Under the pieces are notes generated by a model that made no database searches, was not told the DNA's origin, and saw nothing but the letters and a program-made list of their open reading frames with translations. A program made the position numbers and the translations under genes. Positions 35,361-46,238 of a DNA stretch of 64,000 nt are shown here, piece after piece. Source of the DNA: Ephemerocybe angulata (lineage: Eukaryota; Basidiomycota; Agaricomycetes; Agaricales; Psathyrellaceae); contig JAACJK010000004.1 of assembly GCA_013368325.1 (NCBI GenBank), positions 248,001-312,000 of the forward strand, written 5' to 3'. Within the stretch, counting starts at the first letter, position 1. Every line of letters begins with the position of its first letter.

Positions 35361-35633
35361 GGTTCGAGGCGTAGAGCTGGTGTCAAGCTTGTGCCGCAAG
35401 TGTCCTAATTATGAGGGAAACGGAACAAGAAAGAGTGGACCTGTCTCATGTGGTCACAAGGACCATTGAGACAGACTCGGGAATGGACATGTTGCGTTGG
35501 GCAAAAGCAGGTTTCAATTCACATCATGAGACAGGGTAAAACGGAAGGACTACAAAGGAGGAAAGAGAAGCATGGACCTTTCGTGAATCCCTACGCCGTT
35601 CGCCAAATTCTGTCAGCGTCCTAGGTTCGCAAT

Positions 35634-36496
35634 TTAGACGCCTGTTGGTAAGAGCGCGTTGTAAGTTGCCCAAATGGGGGGAGGTTTGTCCTTTTCATCC
35701 AGCCCAAAGTTTAACGATATCTTCCTCTCGTTTGGCAAACGGCCTCGTAGCCAGTCAAAAGCGCCATCGTAAACGCCATCATCGTCGATGGAGAAGCCTT
35801 CCCACTTGCGATACTGTTAGAGAATTGTGGCGTTCAGCACAACAGACACATCGATCAGGTGAGAGCAAACCTGGTACAAACCTGGTCGTAGACCAACCAT
35901 CGAGCGGATCCCCACCCCTCAGGACCAGTTCCGTGAGAAATAATGATATCCATAAGTGCCTGGTAGACTTTCGCGAAGTACTCTTGAGACCAGAAACTGG
36001 CATGGTCCTCCGGATACCCTATGCTATCATCCGTACGGGCATTTTCTTCGTTATTGTGAGGGAATCCGCCCCATCCCCTCTCCGGAGCCTTGCTAAGTAC
36101 GTCCTTCAAAGCTTGAAAAGAGGGAGATGGCGTTTCTGGCGGGGAGATTCGACGAGGATACCTTGGCAACTTCGTAAGAGCTGCGTTAAGCCATCTCTCG
36201 AGGTCGCGGACCCACACTCCCTCTTTGGCGGCGACAAAGATGTGCTCGTTGCAGGCATCCCACAACCACTGATCACCATGATTACGCTCGTTGAACCTCC
36301 TCCTCAGGTCAACGAGGGCTTCATTAGATGCAAAAGTGCCCTTTCGGTAGTACGAGATGCCCACGTCACCAACGTTCGACGAGGAGGGTTCACGAGTCTG
36401 TTGTGCCTGTTGTGCAGGCTGACGAGATTTACGCGGAGTTGAAGCTTTGGATCTGTTCGCGCGTTTGCTGGCAGTGGAGGGGTTGACCTTTGGCAT
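35634..36496 (-). CDS. Array family copy C: two-exon member lacking exons 2-3
   Basis: Two exons, 36496-35882 and 35813-35634, give 264 aa. The start MPKVNPSTASKRANRSKAS is the family exon 1 type. It runs without an intron into an exon 4-type region (RNHGDQWLWDACNEHIF, LPRYPRRISPPET, FQALKDVLSKAPERG, FWSQEYFAKVYQALMDI, GPEGWGSARWLVYDQ). The last intron and exon 5 are normal (YRKWEGFSIDDDG, GAFDWLRGRLPNERK, PPPIWATYNALLP). The block with EREVE..AW..YGGP is missing, as are the WRAS motif and exon 2. The frame is fully open, so it may be a functional short form. A nearby in-frame ATG at 36541 would add 15 residues; 36496 matches the other family starts. Confidence 0.7.
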
Positions 36497-36682
36497 TGTG
36501 TGGAGAAGAGTGAAGAGTGGTTGCACGGTCTCGCTGTCCAACTGGAAGTGGTCGTGGTTGAAGAAGCGTAAATTAGGTTCGGGGGGTCCGCTATGCCCGG
36601 GTTCATCGCGGGACTACTCGTAAGGTTAAATGGCATCGTATACCTTCCCTCATCAACCCTTCGTTGAAAGTTGTAATCAGAG

Positions 36683-37588
36683 TTATGCAGTAGGAAGCAT
36701 AGCATTATACCCTTCCCAAATCGGCGGAGGGGCATTGTCACTGGGGAACATCTCGAATTCCAATTGGGGCCTTTCCCCAGGTGGTAGGCGGGATTGAAGC
36801 CAGCCGTAGGCGTTGTCAACAGCACCTGACGAAGCGATCTTTATTCCGTCCCAGTGGGCATACTGTCGACGTTGAGAACATCAACACACGGAGGTCAGCG
36901 AAAGAGACGCACTTCTTCGTATACCATCCAACGAGCTGCAGCCCACCCGTCGGAACCAACGCCATGCGCTTCGATAATATCCATAAGCGCCCTGTAGACT
37001 CTGCTGAAGTACTCCTCGGACCAGTATTCCCCTTCTTCCAGTTCCCCAGAATTTTGAAACTCGTCGAATCTCACGTTTTGGGAGTTTCTCATTGGGAGAT
37101 TCATCTCGTAACAAGCCCTTGAGGGTGCCTGTCAGAAGGTCCTTTAAGGCTTGGAATGAAGGAGAAAGTTCGGCTGGGGGTCCGAGGAGGGTAGCTTGGT
37201 AGGTCTCGGAGAGCGATTGCAAGGCAGTTTCTCGTGTTTTCATGATCTCTGATCGCGACCCGGCATACCATCCACAACCAGCTGTTACCATGCGCCATTG
37301 CTTTCAAACGTTCCTCGAGGCTGCTGGCGGTGCCAGCGAAGGGGTTAAGTTGTGGATCTCTGGCATTCTTCGGCCTGGATTCTTTGACGTGGTCCGATAG
37401 ACCAAGCTGGGAGGGAGGTATGAGAAGAGTTAACTGCTATCAAGGAGGTACGCGTACTACTTCTGGAGCCCATCGTCGAAGTTAGCTGCCAACGCCTTCT
37501 GCGGTTATTTACTTGGTGGTTTCTGGGATGATTCGGAGAGAGTCCTAGCTGCTGGTCTAGATGGAGTTGAGGGAGCTGCCTTTGGCAT
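36683..37588 (-). pseudogene. Array family copy D: frameshifted member
   Basis: It starts like other members (ATG 37588, MPKAAPSTPSRPAARTLS). The central region carries recognisable pieces in three different frames: WLWMVCRVAIRDHENTRN and LRDLPSYPPRTP in one, ELSPSFQALKDLL in the next (shift near 37175), then MNLPMRNSQNVRFDEFQ and EEYFSRVYRALMDIIEAHG in the third (shift near 37105). Exon 5 (36862-36683, 180 nt) is intact: YAHWDGIKIASSG, NAYGWLQSRLPPGER, PPPIWEGYNAMLP. Exons 2-3 are not evident. The two frame changes within conserved coding sequence point to a pseudogene, unless sequencing errors caused them. Confidence 0.65.
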
Positions 37589-37874
37589 CTTACATAGGGA
37601 GATGGGAGAGTCGGAGACGAGGACAAAAATATGTTTCGTGGCAGTGCCAGATACCCCTCCTCAAATCAATCTCGTGGCATTTCAAGATGGGCGCCTAATC
37701 TACATAATGTGACAAGATGTTGAGAATAGAACTAACGTAAACGTTGGTCAACGACTGGCAAGGATTAGACCAGCAGGTTCACATATGGTATGTATAAGAA
37801 GTAACAGATGGAAGAAAGTCGATGCAAGACGACAAGTGAGTAATGTAATACAATTAGTTGTAGCTAGGCTTGAA

Positions 37875-39225
37875 CTAGGCGGAGGTGGGGAGGAGAGCGT
37901 TATACTGTGCCCAAATCGGGGGAGGATGGTTATTAGCGATGAACACCGAGAATTCCAGCTGTGGGTTCTCTCCAGGTGGTAATCGGGATTGAAGCCAGCC
38001 GTAGGCGTTGTCCTCAGCCTCCGTCAGACTGAGATGGATCCCGTCCCACTTGCGGTACTGTTAAATTCGATTTAGAACCTTCAACGAGACTGAGGTATGT
38101 AGAGATCGCATACGTACCTCGTCATATACCATCCAACGAGCAGCTTTCCAGCCCTCGTCACCTACACCATGCGCCCCGATAATGTTTATGAGCGCCTGGT
38201 AGATTCTGGTAAGGTACCCTGTAGACCAGTATTCCCTGTAGTCCTCCGGCCATGGGATTTCGTCCCCTCTGATATTGTGGGTGTTCTTGGGCGGTATTAC
38301 GTTCCCAAGCATGTTCATATCCCCCCGTGTCGGGGCCTCTTCCATAAGAGCTTTTAAGGCTTGAAACTCGGGCGAGAGTACTGCGGGAGGAGGGGTTCGC
38401 GGAGGATAGGCGGGTAGGAGCTCAACGGCAGTGAGAATGCACCTCTCATGGGCGTTCTTGCCTGCAACACTGTCAGAGAGGGAATACAAGTCGTTACACT
38501 CTTTCCATAGCCACTCGTCACCGCGCGCCTTGTCAATCATACGAGTCCTGAGGCGCCGAAGTTCTGGTGTGTTCGCAAACCTGTCTGAAGAGCTGGACGT
38601 TGCTGGAAAGGACACGATCCCCACATATCCTCCGGGGTGGAGATTGTTATAGTACGACGAGGGGGCAAGGAATCTCGCATTTGGCCTATTCTTCTTCTGG
38701 GTTTCGTGAAGTTTCTTCAAACTAGGAGATATTAGGGGTTACAGGGGCTTGAACAAGACATGGGACGCACTACGCCTGAAACCCATCTGGACCACCGTGT
38801 TTCCTCCAAGCAGCAAGTTCAACCTCTCTCTCATCGTACAACGTCATTGGGACGTTCGTTAGTTGTCCGTAGAGAACCTTTTCAATCCTATTGCGAGAAG
38901 TTGTCAGATATGGACTCAACCAGAACAAGGGTGCAACACACAATCCTTCCCAGCAAGGCTTCAGACCCAACTTGGCGGGGTCCGCGATCCTATACTCGTC
39001 TTTGACTGCAGTTTTATTGATCTACCGGGCGTTAGTACACGGTAGCGAGGACACCGCCAGGAGTTTGCTCACCGTTGTTCCTTCTCGGATACTCGAAGCC
39101 CTCCATGTAGATTCATCGACGACAACTGGTGCGTTCTTCGGCGACTTTCGAGCTTTCTTGGGAGATTCGGAGCTCTCCCTGGCTGCACGGCGTTTAGTTG
39201 GAGTTGAGGGGGCCGACTTTGGCAT
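37875..39225 (-). CDS. Array family copy E: intact five-exon member
   Basis: Exons: 39225-39073, 39021-38942, 38887-38771, 38721-38118, 38057-37875 (378 aa). All intron phases equal those of A, F and G (0, 2, 2, 0). Landmarks: DESTWRASSIREGTT at the end of exon 1; YDEREVELAAWRKHGGPDGF in exon 3; ARGDEWLWKECNDLY, LLPAYPPRTPPPAVLSPEFQ, LKALMEEAPTRG, YWSTGYLTRIYQALINI and HGVGDEGWKAARWMVYDE in exon 4; YRKWDGIHLSLTEAEDNAYG and PPPIWAQYNALLPTS in exon 5. The N-terminal 40 residues are Lys/Ser/Pro-rich (KKARKSPKNAP), which may act as a nuclear signal; that is inference. Function unknown. Confidence 0.75.
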
Positions 39226-39626
39226 CTTGATGATGGGGGAAGGAAACAAGGGGCGTTCGAGCCTTATGGAGTCATGTGGCGGTGCTATATACCCCGGATC
39301 ACATCTCGGTTCCGGGGCTTATGAGCAAGTTGGGCGCCTAAGACTTGTAACATACCGCTAAACAGGTGGCTAGCGAACGATTACGGGAGAAGATGCAGCG
39401 CACTTTCTTGGCAGTCAATTATTTAACAGATTTTGGTAATATACTCACATGAATTCGCGCCAGTTAGAAGAAACGTGAATCAATTTCGAGAAGCTGGGAT
39501 GGGATGTCCAGAGAAGCAACAGAGAAGTTCCGTATCGAAGGCTACCTAAGGGCTAGAGAATACGTAGAGCCGTCATCGGCTTCGGAAATCGAAATGATTT
39601 TGGAGAATCCCGCAGCGACTATCGAA
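39226..39626. other. Spacer between copies E and F
   Basis: About 400 bases containing the presumed promoter of copy E and the 3' flank of copy F. No further family exon is seen. Confidence 0.4.
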
Positions 39627-40975
39627 CTAGACAACGGGGAGCATGGCATTGTACTCCTCCCAGATCGGTGGAGGAACATCCTGATCAGGGAACATCGCAT
39701 ACTCCAACCGGGGTCTTACCCCGAGCGCCAGGCGGGGCTGAAGCCAGGGATAAGCCTTGTCTTCAGCATTAGACAAATCAAGATGTATTCCATCCCACTC
39801 GGCATACTGTTGAGACCATTAAGCAGCCTAGCAATACCGATGGAGGCAGTTGGGAGGCAGAACAAACGCACCTTGTCATACACCATCCAGCGAGCCGTTG
39901 CCCATCCATCAGGACCAGTGCCATGCGCCTCGATGACATCCATGAGAGCCCTGTAGATCCGGGTCAAGTACGGCTTGGACCAGTAGAATTCCTCGTAGGA
40001 TGGCCAGGAATTCTCGTCTACTCTCAGATTTCCATAATTCCTCATTGGCAAATCGTAGTCGTCATCCTCCCTCATAGGCGCCTCTTCCAACAGGGTCTTC
40101 AAGGCTTGAAACGCTGGAGATAGGGTGGTAGGAGGTCGAGTTCGGGGAGGATAGACCGGCAAGCGTTCGAAGGCAGTCAAAATGTGCCTCTCGCGGAGGT
40201 TGTTGCTCGTGATCTTGCCCCAGATACTCCGGTTACACGCTTCCCAAAGCCAGTCGTCACCGCGCGCCTTTTCGATCATTTGCGCCTTGAGGCGTATGAG
40301 CTCTGTCGTGTTCGCATATATGTCTGTTGGACCAGCTCCTGATCCTCCGAACGACACGATTTGAACAAGAGGGGCAGGCTGAAGCGCTGAGAAGTACGAG
40401 CGAGGTGCCTCGAACGCCTTGCCCTGATTTTTCGCCTTGTGCTCTTCGTGACGTTTCTTCAAGCTGGGAAATGTTAGGGCGAATGGAGGCTTGGACCAGG
40501 AGAGGCACATACAACGCATGAAACTCATCGGGGCCGCCGTGTTGCCTCCATGCAGCAAGTTCAACATCCCGTTCGTTGTATAAAATCATGGTCACGAGTG
40601 TCAATTTTCCCTTTATAACCTTCTTGATTCTAGTCCAAGCACATCAGAATAGGGGCCAGAACTCATCGAGAAATTGGGGACACACTTCTCTCTCCTGCAG
40701 GGCTTCAACCCCACATCCTCTGGGTTTCTAATCCCATACAAGTCCTTTACCGAGCCTTTCTTGATCTAACTTGGGTAAGTAAAACCTTTGAGAGAAAATC
40801 AGAGGTACTAGTGTTTACTCACCGTCGTACTTAGGCGAATGGTCGAAGCCCTCCAAGTGGACTCGTCGACGACAGCTGGAACCTTTTGAGGTAAGATCTT
40901 TGGGGATTTCTTAGGGGTTCCAGAGTTTGCCCTCGCCGCGCGTTTGGATGGAGTAGAGGGGGCGGACTTTGGCAT
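39627..40975 (-). CDS. Array family copy F: intact five-exon member
   Basis: Exons: 40975-40823, 40765-40686, 40629-40513, 40463-39872, 39806-39627 (373 aa). It is the closest relative of copy E: exon 1 is the same 153 nt, exon 2 the same 80 nt and exon 3 the same 117 nt. Landmarks: VVDESTWRASTIRLSTT; YNERDVELAAWRQHGGPDEF; ARGDDWLWEACNRSIWG, RLPVYPPRTRPPTTLSPAFQ, LKTLLEEAPMRED, YWSKPYLTRIYRALMDVIEA, HGTGPDGWATARWMVYDK; YAEWDGIHLDLSNAEDKA, PPPIWEEYNAMLP. Exon 5 has LALGVRP in place of the usual LPxGExP, a small departure. Function unknown. Confidence 0.75.
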
Positions 40976-41245
40976 CGAGACGGCAGCGAGATGGAAGAAG
41001 GAAACAACAAGGAAACGAAGTGCAAACGAAGTCGATTCTAATTATTAAGAGCCAAACTGGACCATGTGGCGGTGCTCTGCCTTGTTAGTTACGGGACCAT
41101 GTCCGGGCGTCTATTTCAGAATGCTGCGGGGCTAAAGTCGGCATTCAATGGAGAATCAATTACACGCAGATAGGAGGCAATTGGTGATACATGTAGAGAA
41201 CCGAAATAAAGGGTGAAACCATATCAAGTTAAACCGGCAGAAAAT

Positions 41246-42563
41246 TTAGAGGACGAAGGGGAGACGGGAATTATACTCGATCCAGATGGACGGAGGCTCG
41301 CCCTTATAGAAACCCAACTTGAGCTTCTCATTGTCAGGGAGGCGGCCTTGCAACCAGGCGTAAGCGCCATCTTCGGCTGTCTCGTCTCCGACCTGGATAC
41401 CACTCCATTGAGAATACTATCAGGTATCGGAGATGAGCAAACATGTATGCAGATAAAGGATAAAACCCGAAGCATACCTTATCGTAGACCAGCCATCGAG
41501 CAGCTTCCCAGCCATTTCGTCCAATGCCGTGTGATTTGGTGATGTCGATAAGCGCCTGGTAGACCCTGGTAAAGTACTCTTCGGACCAGAAGAGCTCGGA
41601 CCCGGGATTCCCGGCTTCCCTATCAATATTCTGGCCATTAGTCACACCTTTCTCCAGCTTGGTCGGCGCTGCCTTGAGCACACGCTTCAGCGCCTCAAAG
41701 GACGGCGAGGAACCAGGAGGAGGTGCGATCCGCCTGGGGTACTCAGGCAGCTTCTCAAGCGCCATCGCAAGCCGCGCCTCTCCCGGAACGTCGTCAGGGT
41801 GATCGACGAGAACCTGGTTCTGAACTACGTTCCACAACCACTTGTCTCCCTGCCCCTTGGTCTTGAACTGCTTAGCCAGCTCAGTCACCGAGGGCAGCTG
41901 CTTGTCCCCTGCGGTGGCAGCGGTGGTGGTAGTGGCACGCGCCTTCTTAGCCGAGGCGCGTGGAGCGCGGGGTTTATAGCCTGTAGGGGCTTTGAACACT
42001 TTGCCAGGATGGTTCCGCGTGTACTTCTCGCGAAGATCATCTAGGCTGTGAAAGATGGATGTGAGAGAGGGTGACCCGAAATGCGTCATCGACGTACTAT
42101 GCCTGGAACTCATCAGGACCGCCGCCATGGCGCTTCCACGCAACACGCTCTATATCCCTCTCCTCGTATAGATACTTAGACCCGGTATATGGCTTCGAGG
42201 GAATGTCAATCCTGTATGCTACATAAGCAATTGAGGTCAGAATGGAGGACATGTGAGACACACCTTTCCTCGTCGTAGGGAATGTCCCGTAAATCTTCAA
42301 CGTTAAGGCGATACAGCTGTGTTGCGTTGGTCTGGGTTATCTAAAACGCAAAGACATGTCATGGAGGCAGATTGGACGTTTGAGATAAGGTTCCTCACCT
42401 GCTTGCCCGATCTGACCCTCGATTTTGGGCCCCCAACCTCCTCGACCCCGTCCCTGTCCTCCAAAGCCCTGCGAATCAGATTGAGGGCATTCGCCTTCCT
42501 CCTGGCAGTCCGAGAAAGCGACGAAGCGCTTTTGACAGTCGCTTTCGAAGTTGTTTTGGGCAT
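41246..42563 (-). CDS. Array family copy G: intact, most divergent five-exon member
   Basis: Exons: 42563-42399, 42340-42264, 42211-42098, 42045-41478, 41416-41246 (364 aa). Phases are as in the other copies. Exon 1 (MPKTTSKATVKSASS) lacks the DESTWRAS motif. Exon 3 has YEERDIERVAWKRHGGGPDE. Exon 4 adds a basic/Ala-rich segment (RAPRASAKKARATTTTAA) and then GQGDKWLWNVVQNQV, KLPEYPRRIAPPPGSSPSFE, YFTRVYQALIDITKSHGIG and WEAARWLVYDK. Exon 5 has YSQWSGIQVGDETAEDGAYA and PPSIWIEYNSRLP, with one of the three usual Pro changed to Ser. Function unknown. Confidence 0.72.
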
Positions 42564-43790
42564 GGGATGGAGAATGGGCAACAGTGGAAGGAACGGTTCA
42601 AGGTGAAAACTGAGACAAGAGTCGGGCATTGTACCCCACAGCCCTCCATTGTGCCGATCGTCGTCGGCAAAGACCCATTAGTTACCGGGTTTTGGTGCAC
42701 CCGCCAACAAGGCGCTCAGCGGTCAGGTTGTGCCGAACCGCCGTCCTCCTGGGGAAAGCACAGAGTTACATCGTCGCAACGTCGGGAGACACCCGTCGTC
42801 TTGAAGATCAGGAAGTAGGAGTGGAACTTTCACTACGACGTCGTGAGGGCAAGAATAAGCTCGATCTTCTCCAGAGGTGAAATCTGCGCCTTTCAGAGAG
42901 CTTGACCAGCTCAAGTATGCTCCGATTAGTGGCCACGACGCGCGGCTTCCGAGCCTTCTGGTCCAAGGCACGGCCGTCCTTTCGTCCAAGAGTATATATT
43001 GCTTCCTTGGTCGTCCGCGTCGGTGTGGAGGTTTGATGCTTCTCGCAACTCCCCAGTCAAAAAGAGCTTCACATTAGGTGCCGCTCTGGCGAGAGTTGAG
43101 ATTGCGCAACGCTGAGGGCAGAATCGATGAACTTTGCGTCCCCATCCTTCTTCTACAAAGCCAAAGTAAAGAGCTCCCAGGTCTTCCCAGGTGTCGTCCA
43201 GGACGTAGAAAAATCAAAAAAGCCAGTCATCGCCTTCGCGATATCCAGCGACCGTGAGTTGTCCTGGGAGCTGAGGAGGAGTTTCCGAGTGGATGTCACA
43301 TTGTCTCTTCCTGAGATCCTGACAGGAACTTTGGGGCCGCATTTCGCATGATGAGTTGGGCTAAGGTGAACGTGTCGACCGGGTGAAGGAAGGTGAAAGG
43401 ACTTGTGGGCGACGCGTTGCCAGCCTGGTCCGGTTGACCCGGAGTGCCGAGCGTGAGCTTGGGGCTGTGCTGCCTCCCTTACCATGAGCGCCTAAAGTTG
43501 TCCAAGCGAAGCAGAAGGACGGATCTGGGTCGGAAACCGACCAATGAATCCAAATTCTGTCCCATTTACATGAAGGCAAAACTATAGTACATCCATAACC
43601 TTGTATTGGAGTCACATGGACGAATACATTGTAATGTCCGTCCTGGGGTCTGGGGAGGCCTGGGGGGAGCTGGATATTATGTCGCTACGGCGGGGGTCAC
43701 TTCTATCATGATCACGCATACTGAGATAGATGGTCAGGAAAAGCTGCGTTGTAGCCTTGAGGGAATTCAAAAAGATGGTCACGTTTGGTG
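42564..43790. other. Spacer in the array, no supported gene
   Basis: About 1.2 kb between copy G and the fragment duplication. Overlapping open frames exist on the minus strand (around 43150-43480) but change frame often and show no motif I trust. GGCGCTCAGCGG near 42710 recurs near 57158. Confidence 0.35.
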
Positions 43791-44330
43791 GTATTCTCGA
43801 AGTCTGTTCAGGCTAAGGATAGATTTCAGCGAGAAAATCCAGATTAATGGGCAAAAGCGGACGCACTGAGCCTGGAACCCATCAGGTCCACCATATCGTC
43901 TCCAGGCTGCCCTTTCAACATCCCGCTCACTGTATGAGTGGGCTGCAACCGTCATCTGCCTTCCTCCCTTGTTAATCGGCGTCCTACATTGATTTTTAAC
44001 GCATGTGCTAGGCTGAGGATAACTGCTGAAGGAAACTCACGTCACTTTGACGAAATCGAGGCCCTCTAAATCACAGTCTCTTAAGTCATACCGTTTCTTT
44101 GCTTCACCCTTGTTGACCTGAGATACACCCTGGTGTTACATATTTGATAACCTCGGTCGATTTGCTACTCACCCTGTTTCCTGGGGGGATGATTGAAGGT
44201 CTCCATGTTGATTCGTCCGTCCTAGAAGGAGCTGGAAATCTCGTTGCTGGGTTGTAGCCTTGAGGGGATTCAAACAGCCCTCCAGAATGGCCGCGTTGGT
44301 GGTATTCTCGAAGTCTGTTCAGACTAGGGA
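43791..44330 (-). pseudogene. Array family fragment H1 (exon 1 tail to exon 4 head)
   Basis: It contains APSRTDESTWRPSIIPPGN (exon 1 tail, fused to the preceding fragment's exon 4 head), an exon 2 with KGEAKKRYDLRDCDLEGLDF, an exon 3 with YSERDVERAAWRRYGGPDGF, and the head of exon 4 (SLNRLREYHQ) ending in stop codons near 43780. There is no conserved exon 4 body or exon 5. It is the left unit of a ~511-bp tandem duplication. Confidence 0.65.
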
Positions 44331-44850
44331 TATATTTCAGCGAGAAAATCCAGATTAATGGGCAAAAGCGGACGCACTGAGCCTGGAACCCATCAGGTCC
44401 ACCATATCGCCTCCATGCCGCCCTTTCAACATCTCGCTCACTGTATGAGTGAGATCGGACCACCATCTGCCTTCCTCCCTTGTCAATCGGCGTCCTAGTA
44501 CATTGAATTTTAACGCATGTGCTAGGGCTGAGGATAACTGCTGAAGGAAACTCACGGCACTTTGACGAAATCGAGGCCCTCGAAATCACAATCTCTTAAG
44601 TCATACCGTTTCTTTGCTTCGCCCTTGTTGACCTGAGATACAGGGCCCTGGTGTTACATATTTGATATCCCTCGGTCGATTTGCTACTCACCCTGCGTCC
44701 CAGGGAAATTCTTGAAGGTCCCCATGTTGATTCGTCCGTCCTGGGGGGAGCTGAATATCTCGTAGGGAGTGCCTTTGGCATGTTTGCTTGTGGAAATGTG
44801 AATGGTTGAAAAGACGTCCGTTAATTTCTCACTGCGGATCGTACTATAAG
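43850..44850. repeat. Tandem duplication, ~511-bp offset
   Basis: The segments starting near 43831 and 44342 (GAGAAAATCCAGATTAATGG) are near-identical for most of their length. Other anchors are AGCGGACGCACTGAGCCTGG, CCACCATATCG, and TCATACCGTTTCTTTGCTTC at about 44086 and 44601. Each unit contains one family fragment (H1, H2), so the fragmentation preceded or accompanied the duplication. Confidence 0.8.
44331..44781 (-). pseudogene. Array family fragment H2 (exons 1-3 and exon 4 head)
   Basis: It begins with an intact family start (ATG 44781, MPKALPTRYSAPPRTDEST). Exon 1 ends one base out of phase relative to intact copies. Exon 2 (VNKGEAKKRYDLRDCDFEGL) and exon 3 (SERDVERAAWRRYGGPDGFQ) follow, then an exon 4 head (SLNRLREYHQRGHSGGLFES) that runs directly into the exon 1 tail of H1. 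Nothing downstream of the exon 4 head remains. Right unit of the tandem duplication. Confidence 0.65.
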
Positions 44851-45085
44851 CAGGCGGCTCGGGAAAGGGTTTTCCAAGGTACCGCCTCTGATAAAAATTC
44901 CCAAGTTTATTGATAGTGTGGGTCAGTGTAAGACCGGGAAATGTACATGGGATGGGATACTCAATTGGTTTTGGAATTGAACAACGCTTCAACGTCAACT
45001 TCACCCAAATCGAGTCAGGGCGGGCGGATCGCCGTCGGGGTCTATCGTCGTCAAATCCTAACAGTGCCAAGCTTTGTGTTGCCAT
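44782..45085 (-). pseudogene. Array family fragment I (exon 4 head only)
   Basis: An open frame reads FPGLTLTHTINKLGNFYQRR then YLGKPFPEPPAYSTI, which matches the exon 4 head pattern of the family (a 'LxxLxxxYxxxxxGKxFxxPxxY' phrase). Downstream it runs into the start of H2. No other family exons are found upstream, so this is the 5' limit of the array. Confidence 0.45.
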
Positions 45086-45383
45086 TCAGATCAAACAGAG
45101 CCGAAGACCCTCCTGTGTTCATTCTCAGAATCATTGACTCCAACGGCCGGTTGCAACTTGCCGCAACTCTCACTTGACTCTTCACTGAACGATATACAAC
45201 TCCGAAAAGGATAGACTCCTGTTACCTGACCTAGTCACCGACTTCTAGCTGATGATATTCCAGATATAATCCCTCCTCCTGGTTCCCTATTACAGCTCAG
45301 AACGACCTATACCACGGCCGATACCACCCATACCAGCCCATACCCATACGACTGGCAGTTCTCGAAGTTCAAACGAAGTCGAG

Positions 45384-46238
45384 ATGGCAGATAAGGGAAT
45401 CCACCCCGAGACTGACCTCGTCCAGTCAGCTGAACTTTCTGATAGTCACCAACGTGCCGCACATATCGATGTGAATCGCACAGCTGAGCTAGGCGACCCG
45501 ATCTGCCACAGCATGCAAGAGATTCCAGGGGCCACTGCGCAGCGGGCCTATGTTCTGCGCCATCTTAAAAGCGCCCAGAGTCCCTACTCCGACCACATAC
45601 CACACAATGATCTGGATGAATCGCGTTCTTCCAAGCCCAACGCACCACTGGAAGGTGAACTGGAAGTAGATCCAGCGTCACCGCTCTTCCACCACCTATC
45701 CCAGGGACTCGCACTCACAGTGGGCTCTGCGCTCGGCTCAACATCCCCTTCCACCTCTGAGTGCCTCGACGCGTTCCTAGTCCCCAACAAAGTGGGACTC
45801 ACAGCCGGGGCGCGCGCGTGGTCGAAGCACGCACACCGCTCGCAGCCAACTTCCCCCAGCCCCACTGCTCCTTCCGAGGGCGCTGCTGATAGTAGTCCCG
45901 ATCTCAAAGACACTAGAAATCAAGAAAAGACTGCTAGGGCGAAGAGCGACGGATGGTGGGGACGCCCGTCAGGCCCCGTTCAAGGCATCAATGAGCGGGC
46001 GCTTAAGCTGTTCTGGAAGATCGCGGAGGGCGCGACGTGGAGGAACCTGCATTGGCTGCCTCATCAAGTGCTGGTGTACGAGGTGCGGGTGGAGGATGGG
46101 TATGGGATGCGGTGGTCTCAGGATCAGAGCGCTACCAGGTTAGATGAGGAAGGGGATGATTCGGTGAGGCCGTGGATCTTTCGTGGGTTTGTGGAACCTA
46201 TGATGGAAAATGGCCATGAAGTTGGCTGGAGGCACTGA
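45384..46238 (+). CDS. Conserved hypothetical protein (WxFRGFxEPMMENGHExGWRH C-terminus)
   Basis: A single exon of 284 aa. The N-terminal 190 residues are low-complexity and probably disordered. The conserved part is the C-terminal third: GINERALKLFWKIAEGATWR, NLHWLPHQVLVYEVRVEDGY, GMRWSQDQSAT, then RPWIFRGFVEPMMENGHE and the terminal GWRH. I recall this C-terminus from many Agaricomycete hypothetical proteins, so it is probably a real conserved gene; no function is known to me. It lies just outside the array, on the opposite strand. Confidence 0.75.
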   Translation: MADKGIHPETDLVQSAELSDSHQRAAHIDVNRTAELGDPICHSMQEIPGATAQRAYVLRHLKSAQSPYSDHIPHNDLDESRSSKPNAPLEGELEVDPASPLFHHLSQGLALTVGSALGSTSPSTSECLDAFLVPNKVGLTAGARAWSKHAHRSQPTSPSPTAPSEGAADSSPDLKDTRNQEKTARAKSDGWWGRPSGPVQGINERALKLFWKIAEGATWRNLHWLPHQVLVYEVRVEDGYGMRWSQDQSATRLDEEGDDSVRPWIFRGFVEPMMENGHEVGWRH

